In this document: positions 1 to 14,400 of the stretch, piece by piece
Position numbering within the stretch: the first letter of the stretch is position 1
Layout: each line of letters opens with the position of its first letter
From: Monoplex corrugatus
Lineage: Eukaryota > Mollusca > Gastropoda > Littorinimorpha > Ranellidae
DNA: 64,000 nucleotides
Assembly (NCBI GenBank): GCA_030674185.1
Contig: JAPXFY010000018.1
Coordinates: forward strand, 43,233,432 to 43,297,431
Direction: 5' to 3'
The notes under the pieces: model-generated
The model's database searches: none
Seen by the model: the letters and a program-made list of their open reading frames with translations, nothing else
Told to the model about the DNA's origin: nothing
Position numbers and translations under genes: made by a program

Positions 1-300
1 TACAAAAACGGGCCTAAATGGCCTAAAACTGCTTCTGCATATCTCACCTCTATAGAGCCATAAATGACCTTAATACATGTGCCTGATTATCAATCCTAAG
101 AAAAAGTACATAAGATTTTATCAAGCACATACAGGTGAATGGACCTGCAAGGCAAAAAATGATAGCAAGAAATGACAAAGCAAAGGAACAAGGCAGAGAC
201 AGAGTGTCAGAAAAGAAGAAATTTCTAGCAGAGAATTTCCAGAAGGTAGGGATATTATTTATATCGGAAGAGCCCCCCGACATCCTCACAGGGGGACTCA
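1..300 (+). repeat. DR1 copy 1 (tail half)
   Basis: DR1 is a dispersed repeat of about 550 bp defined by comparing copies in this window. Its head carries ATATCAGGGCTATAAC, its middle the AT-rich stretch before CTAGAGCCAAAAATG, and its tail GAAATTTCTAGCACAGAATT and a C-rich GGCATCCCC end. This copy is cut by the window edge and ends about 80 bp from MTMR14 exon 7. Its orientation is antisense to MTMR14. Confidence 0.85.
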
Positions 301-379
301 TCAGACTTGACATTACTCAGAATGACAAAATGAGATACTCACAAAATTACAACACAAAATTATAAAATGAGATACTCAC

Positions 380-502
380 TAGAAGCCACACATGACCTTT
401 TTGGTCTCCACCATGAGGTCACAGATGTACCTGACATTCAACTCTTCCAGCAGCTGAATGTCTCGACCACGGTGCTGGTCAAACACCTGTGACCTGCCCA
501 TG
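380..502 (-). CDS. MTMR14: MTMR14 coding exon 7 (last one in the window)
   Basis: Completes codon 166, then residues 167-206 plus two bases. Contains VFDQHRGRDIQLLEELNVRY and then ICDLMVETKKV, aligning with human LFDKVRGYDIKLLRYLSVKYICDLMVENKKV. Acceptor TTTTCCAG, donor GTGAGT. The next exon is beyond the left edge. A DR1 copy ends about 80 bp past the donor. Confidence 0.93.
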
Positions 503-765
503 CTGGAAAAGAATATGCATCTACCCGTCAGCCTGAAGGGGAACGCACATATATAGTTAGTAAGACTTGTCAGGCTGCTGGAATACCTATTTCACAAACT
601 AGATAATATTATGTAATACAGTTTAAGCTCCCAATTACAACACACACAACAAGCTCTCAATTACAACTTTGAAAAAATAAAAGTCAGATTCCACTCTTAA
701 ATATAAGAGGGGTCTTAATTTGGAGATTATAGAAACAGGTATACACACACATGCGTGCATGCGAG

Positions 766-818
<53 letters not shown>

Positions 819-1067
819 ACACACACACAGACACAGAATGACAACCACTATGGAAGGAGGGCAAGGGAAATTCAATGAGGACATTTTGGAAAAAAAAAAA
901 AAAGAAATGAAAAAAGCGCACACACACCCCTTCTCAGCTACTAAAAGGCTTTCAAGGGAACTACAGGGGTTTAACTATAACAGTTGAGGTATGGAACTCT
1001 GCCCCACAGGAGAAAAAAACTGTCATTAGCCTGCAATGTAAGAAAGTTTAAAGAAACTATGTACATG

Positions 1068-1147
<80 letters not shown>

Positions 1148-1154
1148 ATGTGTG

Positions 1155-1218
<64 letters not shown>

Positions 1219-1398
1219 TTGTGTAGGTAGGTAGGTACACTTATGTGTAAGGAATTACAAATGTACGTAAGCCTTTATATCTGTCTGCCTGTCTGTCTGT
1301 CTACCTACCTACCTACCTACCTACCTATCTATCTATCTATCTATGTATCTATGTATCTATCTGTGTGAGAGAGAGAGGGGGAGAGAGAGAGTGTGTGT

Positions 1399-1429
<31 letters not shown>

Positions 1430-3680
1430 AGTGCGCGCGCATGCACGCTTGTACGTAAACAACTTGTAAATAATCATACACATTTTGTCATACACTGTGA
1501 AACAACTGGATGTAAACAAAAAAAGGCAAAAAAATTTATCAAAGAAAAAAAAAACAAAAATAAGAAAAAAACAACTAAAGACAGATATTCAATACAAGGA
1601 AGCCAAAAGAGAGAGACTACAGAAAGGCATACTGCATGTAGAACATAATATTACTAGCACACAATACAAAACACTGTACTTACTTGGACTGTGTAGAAGA
1701 TTGGATGTCTTCATTTGCCGTACGTCCATTTGCTGCACCTGTGGTTGGGGAATAAAGACAAAAACTCTGTAGCTCAGCTGATTGGAGACCACCATATCAA
1801 GGCTATAACCATTTCAAAGCGTACACAAACTCTGGCTGGAAAAAAAAACTGGAAAAGAAAATAAAGTACACATTATCAACGCATACATGCACATAGTCTA
1901 AGGCTATGTCCCTGATGTCGGCCATTCTGTCCCATTCATCACCAGAGGATTTCAACAAACAAACCTGAATACAAATGTGAACATAACTAAGGACACTAAA
2001 ACACATAAACATTGGCCTACATCAGCCTAAGTTTAAAATTCCACAACGACAAAGCTGGCTGCCTACGTTGAAATAGCTGTGGACTTGAGACCTGTTGCAG
2101 TTGTTGCTATTGGTGTTTAAAGCCCAGCCGATTGTGTAGCGCCATATCAGGGCTATAACCATTTCAAAACATACAAAACTCCTGATGTCATGAGTTCAAT
2201 CCCAGCCTGCGAAATAAACACTGACCTGTTTGTTGCCCATCTCAATGTTCCAATCATTCCAGTGATTTCAGCTAAAGCATTTTATGGGTCAAGTTCTTAC
2301 CCCTTCCCCAAATAAATTCTATATGCACTAATGTCACTTGTACCATGTGCATAGTGATCATGGCATAAGCCTTAAAAGCCTGCATATAAGCCCATCAGCT
2401 GGCCAGGTCCTGAAGTCCTACCCAGCATAATTAACAAAACAATAAATACATACATGGTAAGTTTAAATAACAATGAAATAAAGACCATAAAATCAAACTC
2501 ATGAATACATATACAGCACATTTAATAAACAATAAGAAAATAAAAAGACATAAAATCAAACGCAACAACACAATGAACGATGCAGCAAATCTAATTAATA
2601 AAACAATGAACAGGTGTTTAATACACTCACTCAGGCCCCGGGCTCGGATACGTTCCACATCATGTGATCCATGAGACAGTCAAAATGCTCAAGCCGGTTC
2701 AGTCAGCAGCCAACCTCAGTATTGTGTTGTTATTGTTATTGTCATTGTTGCTTAAAGCCCAACCAACTGCATAGAGTCATATCAGGGCTATCACTATTTC
2801 AAAACATATACAAAACTTCAACATTGTTGTTACTTCCATTCAAAGCCTAGCTGACCATGTAGAGTCACATCAGGGTTACAAACCTTTCAAAACTTACACA
2901 ATATTTCAACAAGAAAAAAAGGGAAAAGAAAATTAAGAACACATATCAATGCATTCGCACACATAATCTAAGGGCATGCCCCTGGCATTGACCACTCTGT
3001 CGAATTTATCGCACGGGGGATTTAAAAAACACAACCGAATACAAAATAAGCATATCTAAGAACACCAAAACACACATAAAAACAGGAAAAAAATTACCTA
3101 AAATTGCTTTGCAGATCTCACCTCCCTAGAGCCAAAAATGAACCTAATACATGTACCCAATATCAATTCTAAGAAAAAGTACAAAGACTTTATCGAACAC
3201 ATACAGGTGAATGGACCAGCAAGGCAGAAAATGGTAGGAAGAAATGACAGAAAGCAAAGGAACAAGGCAGAAACAAAGAGAGGGACAGAAAAGAGGAAAT
3301 TTCTAGCACAGAATTTCCAGAAGGTGGGGATATCATTTATACTGAAAGAGCCTCTGGCATCCCCACGGGGTAGCCAACCTCAGCAGAACTGATTACAAGG
3401 AAGCAAATCTAAATAATAAAATAATGAATACAAAAGAATACACTAACCTCCAGACAGCATATCTATGCCTTTCCGGCTGAACAGCTCTTGCCATGAAGCC
3501 AGGGTAGCGGATCTACATACATGCTGCACACACACACACACACAAACAAGCACATCTGAAGGATTTTATTCTCAGTATGAGCATGAATGTATGTTTGCAG
3601 AGAAGGCCATTTGGCGCAGCAAATTGTCAGCCTGCACACATGCACTCTCTCTCTCTCCTGTAAAAAAATAAACATATATG

Positions 3681-3737
<57 letters not shown>

Positions 3738-6700
3738 CACACACACACACACACTTAACCCCATAAGTGCTGCCAAGTAAAATTTACAGAGCTCTCAGAG
3801 CCTTCTGTGATGCATACAAATACATGTGTACATGTAAATTTACAGAGGTAGTTTGACACACGTTTCAACCTAATGTAAATGGGAGAGAAGCACTGACTGA
3901 TGTTGTCAGTCTCTGAGAGGGTTCATAAAAGTGACTGGCTTCCCTTACATGCTTTTTGACCTATGCAACCCTCACACAAGATCGGTTTTATTTTTCTGAG
4001 AATAGAAACTGGTTTTCAGCAAAATAGGGACACAAGGACTGTCTTGCAATCCTGCGTGTTTTCAACCTTGTCTTGTCAACTATAGATTTAGATTTGGAGC
4101 ACAGTTTTGTTTTGCTGATTAGAGATGTACAATTTTGTTGTTGATTATAGATGTACATTTGAACCACAGGGTAGACTCACTCAGTCTTGTTAGTCTTGTT
4201 GACTATAGATTTAGAGTTGGATCACAGAGTAGATGTCACTCAGTTTTGTCATGTTGATTGATTAATGAATTAGATTGGGATCATGAGACAGATGTATTCA
4301 GTCTTGTTATCTCTTGCGACTACATATTTAAATTTGGACAAGAGAGCAGATGTCACTTGGTTATATCTTGTTGATTAGATTTAGATTTAGATTTAGATTC
4401 ATGACACTGGACAGAGGTCACACAGTCTTGCCTTGTTGACACGACTGACAGAACACATTACAAAAATATATGAAAAGACAGGAACTGCTCTGCATGCACG
4501 GCAAGCTTGTCTCATTGATTAGCCCTTTGACTCCTGCACCATATCCACCAGCATCCTGCATTGACAACCATATGAGGAAAGCAAAAACTTAACCCTTTGA
4601 TTCCCTCACCCCATCCACCAGAGAGAATCAAAGGAAGCTGGTGGATAGGATGAGAGAATCAAAGGGTTAAGTTTTTGCGGTTTGGTGGATAGGATGCGGG
4701 GGTCAAAGGGTTAAAAGACCCCCTGAAACAACTCATAGCCTAATCAATCAGCATCCACTGGCCTGCCTGTATTGCATAACTAAAGATACAAGGCAAAGGA
4801 TTATTTATCATAGTACAAAATTCAACTTTGTAAACTTTAAGAAGTTGTCACAGTTTGTACTCTACACCTCAGAGGCTCCCTCCCTTCATCAGCTTCAAAA
4901 GTCTTGTCACTGTTATTTTTGTTTAAAGCCATCCAACTGTGTAGAGCCATATCAGGGCTATGACTGTTTCAAAACATACACACTACTTCAACAGGAGGAA
5001 AAAAAAAAAAGGAAAAGAAAATTAAGTGCACACATCAATGCATTTATGCACATAATCTAAGGAGATACCCCTGGTGCTGACCACTCCATTTATCACATAC
5101 AGGAATTAAAAAAACATACCTAAATACAACTTTGAACATAACTAATGATACTAAATACATAAAAACAGGCCTAAATTACCTAAAAATGCTTCCGCATAGC
5201 TCATTTCCCTAAAGCCTGAATTGCATTTAATAATGTACCCAGTTCAATCCCAAAGAAAGAATGCAAGACTTTATAGAATGCAGACAGGTAAATGGACCAG
5301 CAAGGCAAAAATGATAAGAAGAAATGACAGAAAGCAAAGAAACAAGGCAGAAACAAAGAGAGTGGCAGAAAAGAGGAAATTTCTAGCACAGAATTTCCAG
5401 ACGGTAGGGATATTACTTATTTAGAAAGAGACCCGGCATCCCCAGTGGGGGAAGATTCAAAGTCTAATGTCAGCAATTCACCTTTCCCTTGTACAAGATG
5501 ACAGGTGCAACAAAACGTGTCCGACAGCGAGCTAGTCGAGCTTGTCGTATCAAATCCTCCAATTTCTTTTTGTCAGTCATTGGTTGATACCTGCAAAAAA
5601 CACACTTTTCACTAACTTGAATGTGTTGCTTCTTTAGGTTTGATTATCTATCTAGCATTATGATGTACATGATGCAACATGCAATCTACACTATCATCAT
5701 CATGCGCCTTGCCACATGGTGTTGGCTACCATGGCCTTCCACACAAATCTATTTTCTGTGCTGTATCATCTCCAACCCTTTTTGTCCCTGCCCATTGTGC
5801 AAACTAAGATTTTCTCTCTAGGTCCACTTGTGCTCTTTTTTCCTCTAGCTTTCCTGTTGTGATTAGGTGCTCAATTTTCTCATGTTCGCATACCTCATAA
5901 GATGCCCTGAAACTAGTGTAAGTGTTGCTTGTCTTTTCCAGATCTTCTTCACTAATGTTCTTTTTGTTTGCTTCTTTCAAAACTGTCTTGTTTGTTTTCT
6001 TTGCTGATGTCCATGGAACTCCTAATTAACATTCTTCTCTGAAACCACATTTCAGTTGCTCCAATCTTGTTCCGAGTTTGTTTGTTGATTGTCCAAGCTT
6101 CCCATCCATACAACAGTACTGTTTTATATAACAGTAAAAAACTCTCTTCCCAAATTCCTGATGTCAGTTGATAGGCATTTGTTGGAAAGAACACTTTTCA
6201 TTTTCCTGAATGCTGTTTTAGTTTCCCATTTCTGCTGGATATTTCTAAGGTACATCTGCCATCTGATGAAATGACCATTCCCAAATATCTGAACTTATCT
6301 ATTTGTCTCAATGTTGTAATCTATTTATCTCAATGTTGTACCATTTGTTGATATTTTAGCATGAGGGGATTTTTTTTTTTTTTTAATTTTATTGATTACC
6401 ACGAATAGCTTGATCACAGTCTGGTTCATCTGCTTAACATGATTTCCCTTACTGGGCAAAGGTGCTCCAATGGAACCTCTATTTACATCATTCACTTTTC
6501 TTTTTTTTTCATATCTCGGGGCATGATATTCTTGAAAAGATATGATGGTGGTTTCCTGTTGCCTTTCACTGATTTTTATACACACTTACCACTAGCATAA
6601 ACTGTCATTCCCATGGCTACACACAAGGCAATGGAGGGTGTAGGCAGGTTTTATGGTTCCCCCTTTTGCATCGATAATCCCTTCTTTGAGCAACTGAGGC

Positions 6701-6980
6701 ATTCAATGACACATATCTGTGCCATTTAAATGTATTCCTTGCTCTCCCATATCGCACCATTTGGTTCACAACTACTATGCAGCTAACCTCCATATCCGGA
6801 CGTTCTTCCCCTATCCACCATCTGGGGATCTGGTTGGTTAGGTATGGTAGCCCACACTACAACTATTGTGACCCCCAATACACACAGTGTTTATTTGTGT
6901 GCAACATGTACATAATCATGTGTGCACATGTGTGTGTGTATTTGTAGATCTTTATTTGTATTTGTGTGTATAGAGAAAGA

Positions 6981-7072
<92 letters not shown>

Positions 7073-7546
7073 GTGTGTGTGTGTAAGTGTGTGTGTGTGT
7101 AAGTGTGTGTGTGTGTGTGTAACTGTAAGTGTGTGTGCGCGTGCACATGTATGTGCACATGCACGTTTGTGTCATATACTTGTACATATTTGTGAATATA
7201 TGAAACCTTTCTTTTTTCAAGATTGAAAGACTCAAAGGAAGTGAGAAAGAGGGAAAAATAAAGAAAAGAAAGAAGAAGGTTGAGGGGATTCGAGAAAGAG
7301 GGAGAAGAGAAAGAGTGGAACATTTTAGAAAGAGACTTGAGACTAGAGAGACAGACAGATACTGATGCAGACAGGTACAGAAGTGTACACAACAGTACAC
7401 ATGCTTGCAGACAAACAGTAATGCTAAGACAACTGTTGTATCCAAAATGCCTGTTTAGCTGTGGTGAACCATTATCGCACTCACACACATGGAATCTCTC
7501 TCTGTCTGTCTGTCTGTCTCTCTCAGTCTCTGTCTCTCTCTCTCTG

Positions 7547-7581
<35 letters not shown>

Positions 7582-8039
7582 AACACACAAATAATGAAAC
7601 ATTCATTTGATGGTTTTTACCATGACAAAATAGTCAGTGAGAGTCAGTCTCTCTCTCTCTCTCAAACACACACACACACAGTGACACACATTACACACAC
7701 ACACACACAAACACTACACACACACATACACACACACGCACGCACGCATGCACACTCATCCACGCTTTCCTTCCTCCTCTGTGTTTTCCTTAGAGGAAAA
7801 TATTCCATCAACAGCCGCATACTTCCCGCATCTCTCAATCTAGTTCAAACAACAAAGGAAGAATTTTAAACATTTACAGTTTCATAGGTCCCATTTCGAC
7901 ATTGCCCTCACTATTTAAAACCCTACCCTACAAAGGGTCTTGCGTAGGCTTAAAGTGACTGCCATGAAACCATTAGATAACTATTAAAATGTTACTGTTG
8001 TGTGGAAATCTCATTGAGCAATCTCTCTCTCTCTTTCTT

Positions 8040-8096
<57 letters not shown>

Positions 8097-11000
8097 GACA
8101 CACACAAACACACACTCAGTGACACACATAGTGACAAACACACACACACACAAGCTGATACCTGTTATCCACATTAGAGGATGAAGATCCTTCATACTCA
8201 AGTATCACAATCTGACTTGGATAGTGGCCACACAAATGACCTCCACTGTTGTTGATCACCTGATAAAATGCACACAAATGCACACACTCAATGTATGTTA
8301 TAACTTATACATGTATACACAGCTTGAGCACACGCATGGTCTGATCTGTTGAAAAATGCATAAGAAAGCCTGGTATAAAACAGATCTATCAAGTCAACTT
8401 TTCCAGTTTTTATCACAACAAAATGCTACAAGTACAACCAACAATTCCTACTTGTTTACTTGGATTAGTACTTTTACACTCTGACACTTGTTTCCTTGGA
8501 TCAGTACTTTTACACTTTGAAATGATGTTCAGACAACAACTGAACAAGCTGAATAATCTGGTTGGTAAATGATAATGCATTTGATAGTTTGCTCCTATTT
8601 TCAGTAAAATTATAGAACAATATGGAAGCTTTCCCCCCCTTAAACTTGTCTTACATTTTCTGGTTAAACCTTAGAAATTGTTTTACTGCAAGATTCTCTG
8701 TTCAGATTAATTTGCAAGTTAATTGCTTACTATCTTCTGTTTATGTTTATAAGATAACTGAAATCTTCCATAAAAACTGAAAGGAAGCCAGTTGAATGCA
8801 TTCATGACACAGTGACATTATTTAGCATTATGAACTCATGAGCCCCAATGTACGGCAAAGCACTTTGTGACTTACACAGCACAAAAAACCTAGTTTATGC
8901 ATAATCAGGCTGATAACTGTCTCCGACAATCCTGAAGAAGACAAAAGCTATGGGGGTGGTGTGTGGGTGGCACACAATCCCCACATGATTTAGTCTCATT
9001 CAGTAATAATTCTTAGTTGATACTGGAGGTCAGTTGAGAGAACTCACCTGGCACTTAAGTATCAAAATTAAACAATGGGTGGTGTGATACCCAAGTGGTT
9101 ACAATCTTATTATAGATAACCATTTGACCCGATAAGAATTAATTCTCAATGTAAACATGACATATTTCATTATCTGGTATGATTTAGCAAAGTATACTAA
9201 TTAGATTTGATATAATAAGCAAGATCTACTGAATTCTTAGTACAAATACTAAAGCACATGCATTATCATTTTCATTTTCCTAAATCTCTGCTTCCCACAA
9301 CTCCACACTTTTGTTTATTAAACAGAATGTTTTTGAAAACAAAATGTTGATGAAATAATCAAACAAATTTCTTGTAGGGATAGGCTTGTTTCCGTAGCAT
9401 TTCATTTCAAGCATATATATCACTTCTTTCACACTTCAAAGTTCAATAATTCAAGTATACTCACTGTGTAGGTGTAGTCTTTGCCAAATAAGTCAAGGCA
9501 GTTCTTCAGAGCTAGCATACCCTGCAAAATGCACAGCAACAAAACTTAACAATTGTCTCATTCCAACATCATGCATGGAAATCATGTTCATAACAATTAA
9601 CATACTGAATCACAATGAATAATTCAACAGATTTTTTAGAATGACTGATAACAGTATGACTACCACTGTACCAGAATATATCATTATCTCTTTATGTGCC
9701 AGTTCAGCATCAAATCAACTTATGAGAAAGATTTTACCTGTAATTACAGTGTAAACAGAGGCAACCAAATTTTTAACATCAGTCATACACAAAAGTCATT
9801 GAGACAGACATGTAGTGATGTACCTGCAGCAGTAGCAGTTTATACATTTATTCATCTTGACGACTTTTGAGACAGACATGTACCTGCAGCAGCAGCAGTT
9901 TATACAGTTATTTATCTTGAGCCCATGAAGCATAAATTTATGGAGAATTACGATACTAATTTAATTTTTTTTAAAAAGAGCTTTCTGCATTCTTGAACAT
10001 GATCTTTTAACTAGTCTAGTTATACTAGTAGTAATAGTAGCAACCTCTCTTAGCAAATTATACATAAGATTATGACAATTTATGAATTTGAAGTTGTTGC
10101 TCGTGGTGTCACTTTTAGTTTTACTTCAAGTTTCAGTGCCTAAATTAAATTAAACATTGGACTCCAAATCAGAATATGAAATGGTGATGAAATATTACAT
10201 TCAGTGCCTAAATTAAAATTAAACATTGGACTCCAAATCAGAATATGAAATGGTGATGAAATATTACATCACTTTCTGATTGCAAAAGAGGTGTACACAT
10301 AATAAAGAGATAGATCTAGACATGATCAATGAGCAGTGTATTGGCAGTTGCCAATAAAGCTTAATAACAGTATATATAGCACCGACTTGGACTGTCACAA
10401 TGTCCCATTAACCCTTTGACTACCGCACCCTGTCTACCAGCATCCTGCATTGCCAACCATGCTAGCAAAGCAAAAATCTAACCCTCTGATTCCCTCACCT
10501 CATCCACCAGCTTCATGCAGAAGCTGGGCGATAGGGTGAGGGAGTCAAAGGGTTAAGGGGGTACAGAAAACTGTTACCACGGAGACAGAGAAGGTCTGCA
10601 AGTGAGAGAGGATTTGGTCATAGTTATAGAGGGAGAGGAAGGGAGAGGACAGAGTGAATAACATCAAAGAGAGAGAGAGGGGGTGGCAAGGTGGGGACAG
10701 GTTGCAGGAGTCAAAAGGGTTAAAAGGGGGCAGAGAGAACAGTTGCCATGGAGATAGATCATAGAGGTGTAGGTCAGCAAGTGAGAGGGAGATAGAGAGG
10801 TAGACAGGGGTAGGTCAGCAAGTGAGAGGGAGATAGAGAGGTAGACAGGGGTAGGTCAGCAAGTGAGAGGGAGATAGAGAGGTAGACAGGGGTAGGTCAG
10901 CAAGTGAGAGGGAATTTGGTGGTAGGTATAGAGGAAGAGGACAGAATGAACAGCCTCAAAAGATTAAAGAGACAGCAGACACAGTGGGGACAGAGGTTCA

Positions 11001-11370
11001 TGGCCAAAACATGTTTGACAATGACAGTGTCAGTGTACAGTAGGCAAACAACGTTCAGCCTGTCATTCCAGGTTGACCTATGAACAGTGGGCTGAAAAAG
11101 GATCCATATAATATGAAATAGCACAGACTACACTGACTTCTTATCTTTGTTTGTAGAAGATGTTTTCATTCAAAATTTATTGATCATAAAAGTCTCCAGA
11201 GACATGACACACATTCCAATGGATATTTTTGAAAAGATACGAAGTTATGAAATGTACTTTAATTCAAATCTTTCAGATCATATGTGACCCACTCAGTGAT
11301 GCTTGAGACAGAGAAAGAGACACGCACACACACACGTGCACACACACACACACATGCACACACACACACG

Positions 11371-11405
<35 letters not shown>

Positions 11406-14400
11406 CAGCACGTGAAAGAGAACTGTTCAGTGTGTGCACATGAGGGAGAACTATTCAGTGTGTGCGGCCCAGTTTTTTTGGTTAAGCCTATTCCTTTTCT
11501 TGGTGTAGGATACAAACTTAGAGAGATCATTTGTAGCTGATTTGACTGACGATAAAACATCTCATTTTATGTGTATAACCCTTATTCCACAAATAGGTTA
11601 AGTCTATTTTGGATTATTTCTTTAGTCTAGATTTAGATCAAGTCTAGTTTAGATTATTACTTTCTTTCTTATTAGGCATTATCATTTTTTAAAATCATTA
11701 TTACATTTTGATTTAGCTTGTTAGTTTATTGTTTACAGTGACTCTAAAACTTACTTTTGAGTCAACTTGAAAATGGACTTTATTGTAATTTGTAAATACT
11801 GAAGCACATAAGTTATGGTATAGTTATTGAGACTGATTTGAGTAGTGTTTCTTGGTGTGTTTCAGGGTTTATTTTCTCTGTCACATTTCATTTATGCCTC
11901 TCGTGAATTCTGAGATATACAATAAAGAACAAAGCAAAAGAAACAGGGAACCGAACCCAACAGGACTGACTCAAGTAAATCTGTAAGAGTGTGGTCCTGT
12001 CACACATACATAATATTATTATCAATAGTTTTTAATTAGGAGTATTCATCTGTTATCTACAGCATAACAAGAACATTTGTGAAATTTATACATAAGCCTA
12101 CCCAATTTCAGCAAGAAAACCTTGGCAAATACTGGACTAGGATTTCATTTGAACTTTATTTCCTAAAAATTGATCATCTGTAACAAACTGTACTCCTGAA
12201 CTCATACATCACATTACATGTCTGTTGTTGGTCACAAGTTCCCCATTATTAAAATGGCCACTGAGCTTATCAAGGCTAAGTGACAAGTTTTTATCTGGTC
12301 AAAACATCTGATTCTCTGAGCCTGGGGAAGCATTTACTTCACTATACCATGATTACAATAGTAGTATAGTAGTAGTAGTAGTAGTAGTGCTGAGGGCTGG
12401 CTCGTAGCCTAGGCCTTCTGGCCTTTTAACGCCCTATCTTTTTTGTTTTACGCTTTCTTCTTCGGGGTCTGAAAAGCATGCCTTAATATTCATACTTGAG
12501 CAAATCTGCTTCAGTCTATTTTTTTAAATAAAATTTTGAATTCTGCGTCATCGTCCAGGAAATTTTTGAATTTGTTAATGCTGTTACTACAGTGTTAGTA
12601 AATTTAATTTCAAAAGGAATTTTATTCCACAATTTAACAATTCTGTTAGAAAAACAAAACGCTCTTGTGTTAGTATTTCTGTGTTTAACAAATATTTTAC
12701 CTTCAGCATTCCTTGTTATACTAGCTTGTGGAAAGGAAAAAAATGTTTCAACTGATAGCTTATCCATCCCATTCATTATTTTGTATACCTGTATTAAATC
12801 CCCCCTAACCCTCCTACCTTTCAGTGAATGAAGTTTTAAAAACTTAAGCCTTTCTTCATAACTCATATTTTTACACTCTATAAGCAACCTAGTTGCCCTT
12901 CTTTGTACATTTTCAATCATTTTTGACTGTCTTATCAAATACGGATTCCAAACAACACTTGCGTATTCCAAATGTGGTCTAACAAAAGCCTTATATAACA
13001 TTAAAAATGTATGTTTATTCATGTACAAAAATGTTCTTTTGATAATTCCTATCATTTGGTTAGCCTTATTTGTTACTCTTTTAATGTGCAGGTCAAAAGA
13101 TAATTCACTATCAAATGTAACTCCCAAGTCTTTCTCCGTTTCACACACACTAATTTTCTGTACATCATTTCCAATTTTCTGAAATACTCTCGTCTAATAT
13201 TCTTCTTACCAATATGCATTACATAGCATTTTGAAACATTAAAATATAAATTCCAAATATCTGACCAGTTTTGTAGCCTCACATGTTTTTCTCATCATCA
13301 TCATATGTATAAAATTTGGAGTCAAGTTTTTACACAGTATCAAAATACAGTGGAGTTCGCTTACGACAAAATTCATGTATAAATTTTTGTTATACTTATA
13401 GCAGTAGTTCTTGTAGAACTTTACAAGTAAGAAAAATCAACAACCTTAGCACAATGTTGACTGTTGGTATTATTCAAAACATTCCCTATTTTATACATCA
13501 CAGTGTGACAGTGATCATTCAAAAGAAACACATGCAAGCACACACACACACACATACACACACACACACACTGCTGCTGGCATAAAGACATGCTGATCAC
13601 TGTGCTATACCTGCAACGTACAATTCTGAGTAGTTGTACCGGTCCTGAGCGTTTGTTCGTTGTATGGCAAGATTATAGCTAAAGCAAGTTTGGCCTTTGG
13701 GACAGAACATCTCATTCATAGTAATCATACAAAGAGGAATTTGTTCTGCATGAAAGTGATTTTTTTTATTATTACACTTACAGACAATATTGTACAAGAG
13801 GAAAAAAGAAGGAAGTGAGCAGTAAAAATAAAAGAGTATGTTAATTGTTATTGCCGGAAATTCGCTGTTGGTATGTTCAATGTACGTGGATTAAGCTGCA
13901 GGTAGAGCATACAGACTAAATAATTTTTACATACGGACTATACATACAATATACTTTAGTGTTGAGATGTCTGTGATTCTGCAGTGATTGCAAATATGGC
14001 TGCTTCATGGGTAAGTTAATGTAATGTGAATGTTTGAACAACATAGCGGTACGGCAGTAGGCCTTAACCCTGTAGGCCTATGTATGAAATTTAAATTCGA
14101 TGCATTCATTATTGATTTCTTGCCGACCTAAAAATGATCTTTGTCAGTTTGTGGCAAAATGTATGGGCCTAAGTGTTTTAAAGTTATTGTTGAGACTAGT
14201 ATATTCTGTATTTATCAAGTCTACAATATCACTCACTTTCAGTGTCTGCTATCACAAGTCACTGTCTACTCAGAACAATATTTCAGTTTTCGTTTACAGT
14301 ACTGATATGTTACATGCTGTGTTATAAATCCAAATCAGATTTATTGTGTCTTTTGACAGTTTTGATCTTTACATCTAACTTTTTAGACCAGCCTCTTTCT

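Noticed and set aside
6891..7445. Long His-Thr-rich and Cys-Val-rich open frames over (AC)n/(GT)n tracts, here and at many other places
   Set aside because: Stop-free dinucleotide repeats read in all frames; no homology or splice context.
13995..14016. ATGGCTGCTTCATGG followed by GTAAGT on the plus strand, possible first exon
   Set aside because: Only five codons, inside an MTMR14 intron, with no matching downstream exon; most likely chance.
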